Shown here: positions 20,208 to 20,348 of the stretch, piece after piece | Layout: each line of letters begins with the position of its first letter | Numbering within the stretch: the stretch's first letter is position 1 | Assembly (NCBI GenBank): GCA_021798635.1 | Contig: JAJZGH010000061.1 | Coordinates: 1 to 20,348 of the forward strand | DNA from: Planctomycetota bacterium | GTDB taxonomy: Bacteria > Planctomycetota > Phycisphaerae > WQYP01 | Direction: 5' to 3' | Length of the DNA: 20,348 bases | Program-made: the position numbers and the translations under genes | Notes under the pieces: generated by a model | The model's input: the letters and a program-made list of their open reading frames with translations, nothing else | Database searches by the model: none | Told to the model about the DNA's origin: nothing

Positions 20208-20348
20208 ATGATGGTAAGAAATGTTATAACGGTTGGGTTGAATCCGGCGATTGATTGTGTGGTGCGGTGCCGGGGGTTTTTGCCGGGGGAGGTGAATTCC
20301 GGGCGGTTGGTAGCGCGCATTGCGGCGGGTAAGGCGGCCAATGTTACG
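20208..20348 (+). CDS. PfkB-family sugar kinase, 1-phosphofructokinase type (5' part only)
   Basis: The first 47 codons are in the window: VRNVITVGLNPAIDCVVRC, then PGEVNSGRLVARIAAGKAAN. The start ITVxLNPAID, the PGEVN turn and the (G)GKxxN segment match the N-terminus of FruK/LacC-type kinases, which phosphorylate fructose-1-phosphate or a related sugar phosphate with ATP. The usual AGGKG motif reads AAGKA here, a small departure that may shift substrate preference. ATG 20208 and ATG 20211 are both possible starts. The ATP site and catalytic Asp lie beyond the window. Confidence 0.85.
   Translation, partial: MMVRNVITVGLNPAIDCVVRCRGFLPGEVNSGRLVARIAAGKAANVT

Noticed and set aside
19805..20254. 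149-residue plus-strand open frame across the divergent intergenic region
   Set aside because: It runs antisense to the leader ORF, through repeats and over the kinase start. There is no family-like sequence or ribosome site.

Overview
The window comes from a bacterial chromosome of moderate GC content with compact, mostly minus-strand operons. No rRNA, tRNA or other phylogenetic marker is present. The mix of genes (DUF1016/DinD/type III restriction remnants, pRiA4b ORF-3-like protein, paired nucleotidyltransferase loci, several start codons placed directly behind a -10 box) resembles what I know from Planctomycetota and related PVC or uncultivated lineages, but that placement is a guess.

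Layout. (1) 1-1151, plus strand: the 3' end of a WrbA-type NAD(P)H:quinone oxidoreductase, a DoxX-like membrane protein and a nitroreductase, packed as a small redox operon and closed by a hairpin terminator. (2) 1192-10682, minus strand, read right to left: a HAD-IB (MtnX-like) phosphatase, an M20 metallopeptidase/deacylase, a class III (glutamate-1-semialdehyde-aminomutase-like) PLP enzyme, a PaaK-like adenylate-forming ligase, an SGNH hydrolase, two half-size DMT (EamA/SMR-like) membrane proteins, then a MacB/DevCA-like ABC permease, its ATPase and an HlyD-type adaptor. Tight spacing, including GTGA and ATGA overlaps, makes at least the first seven genes one transcriptional unit. I read it as an uncharacterised small-molecule biosynthesis and export locus: activation, transamination, phosphate and acyl removal, and export.

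(3) 11001-14232, a toxin-antitoxin-like island on the minus strand: a pRiA4b ORF-3-like protein, a VapBC-type pair (PIN toxin with an AbrB-fold antitoxin) and two shuffled copies of a minimal-nucleotidyltransferase locus. The two copies share the same 135-nt and 124-nt end blocks but have different interiors, and each is incomplete in a different way. (4) 14238-15416: a cyclophilin-type peptidyl-prolyl isomerase and a secreted protein with a carboxypeptidase-regulatory-like fold.

(5) 15653-19897, a decaying defence locus on the minus strand. It holds, right to left, a short ORF starting with a type III methyltransferase N-terminal signature, DinD, a second such ORF, a protein with a cyclase-palm-like pattern, a third such ORF (apparently a Mod gene with its middle deleted), a DUF1016/PDDEXK gene broken by an in-frame TGA, and the first ~85 codons of a Res/DEAD helicase next to a 268-bp MITE with perfect terminal inverted repeats and TA flanks. 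Nearly all junctions overlap by 4-8 nt, so the arrangement was a coupled operon before it decayed. (6) 20208-end, plus strand: the start of a PfkB/1-phosphofructokinase-type kinase with a TATAAT box so close that its mRNA may be leaderless.

The most unusual parts are the repeated methyltransferase leader with its conserved promoter block, the cyclase-like protein inside the restriction-derived operon, the two mosaic nucleotidyltransferase loci, and the biosynthesis/export cluster.
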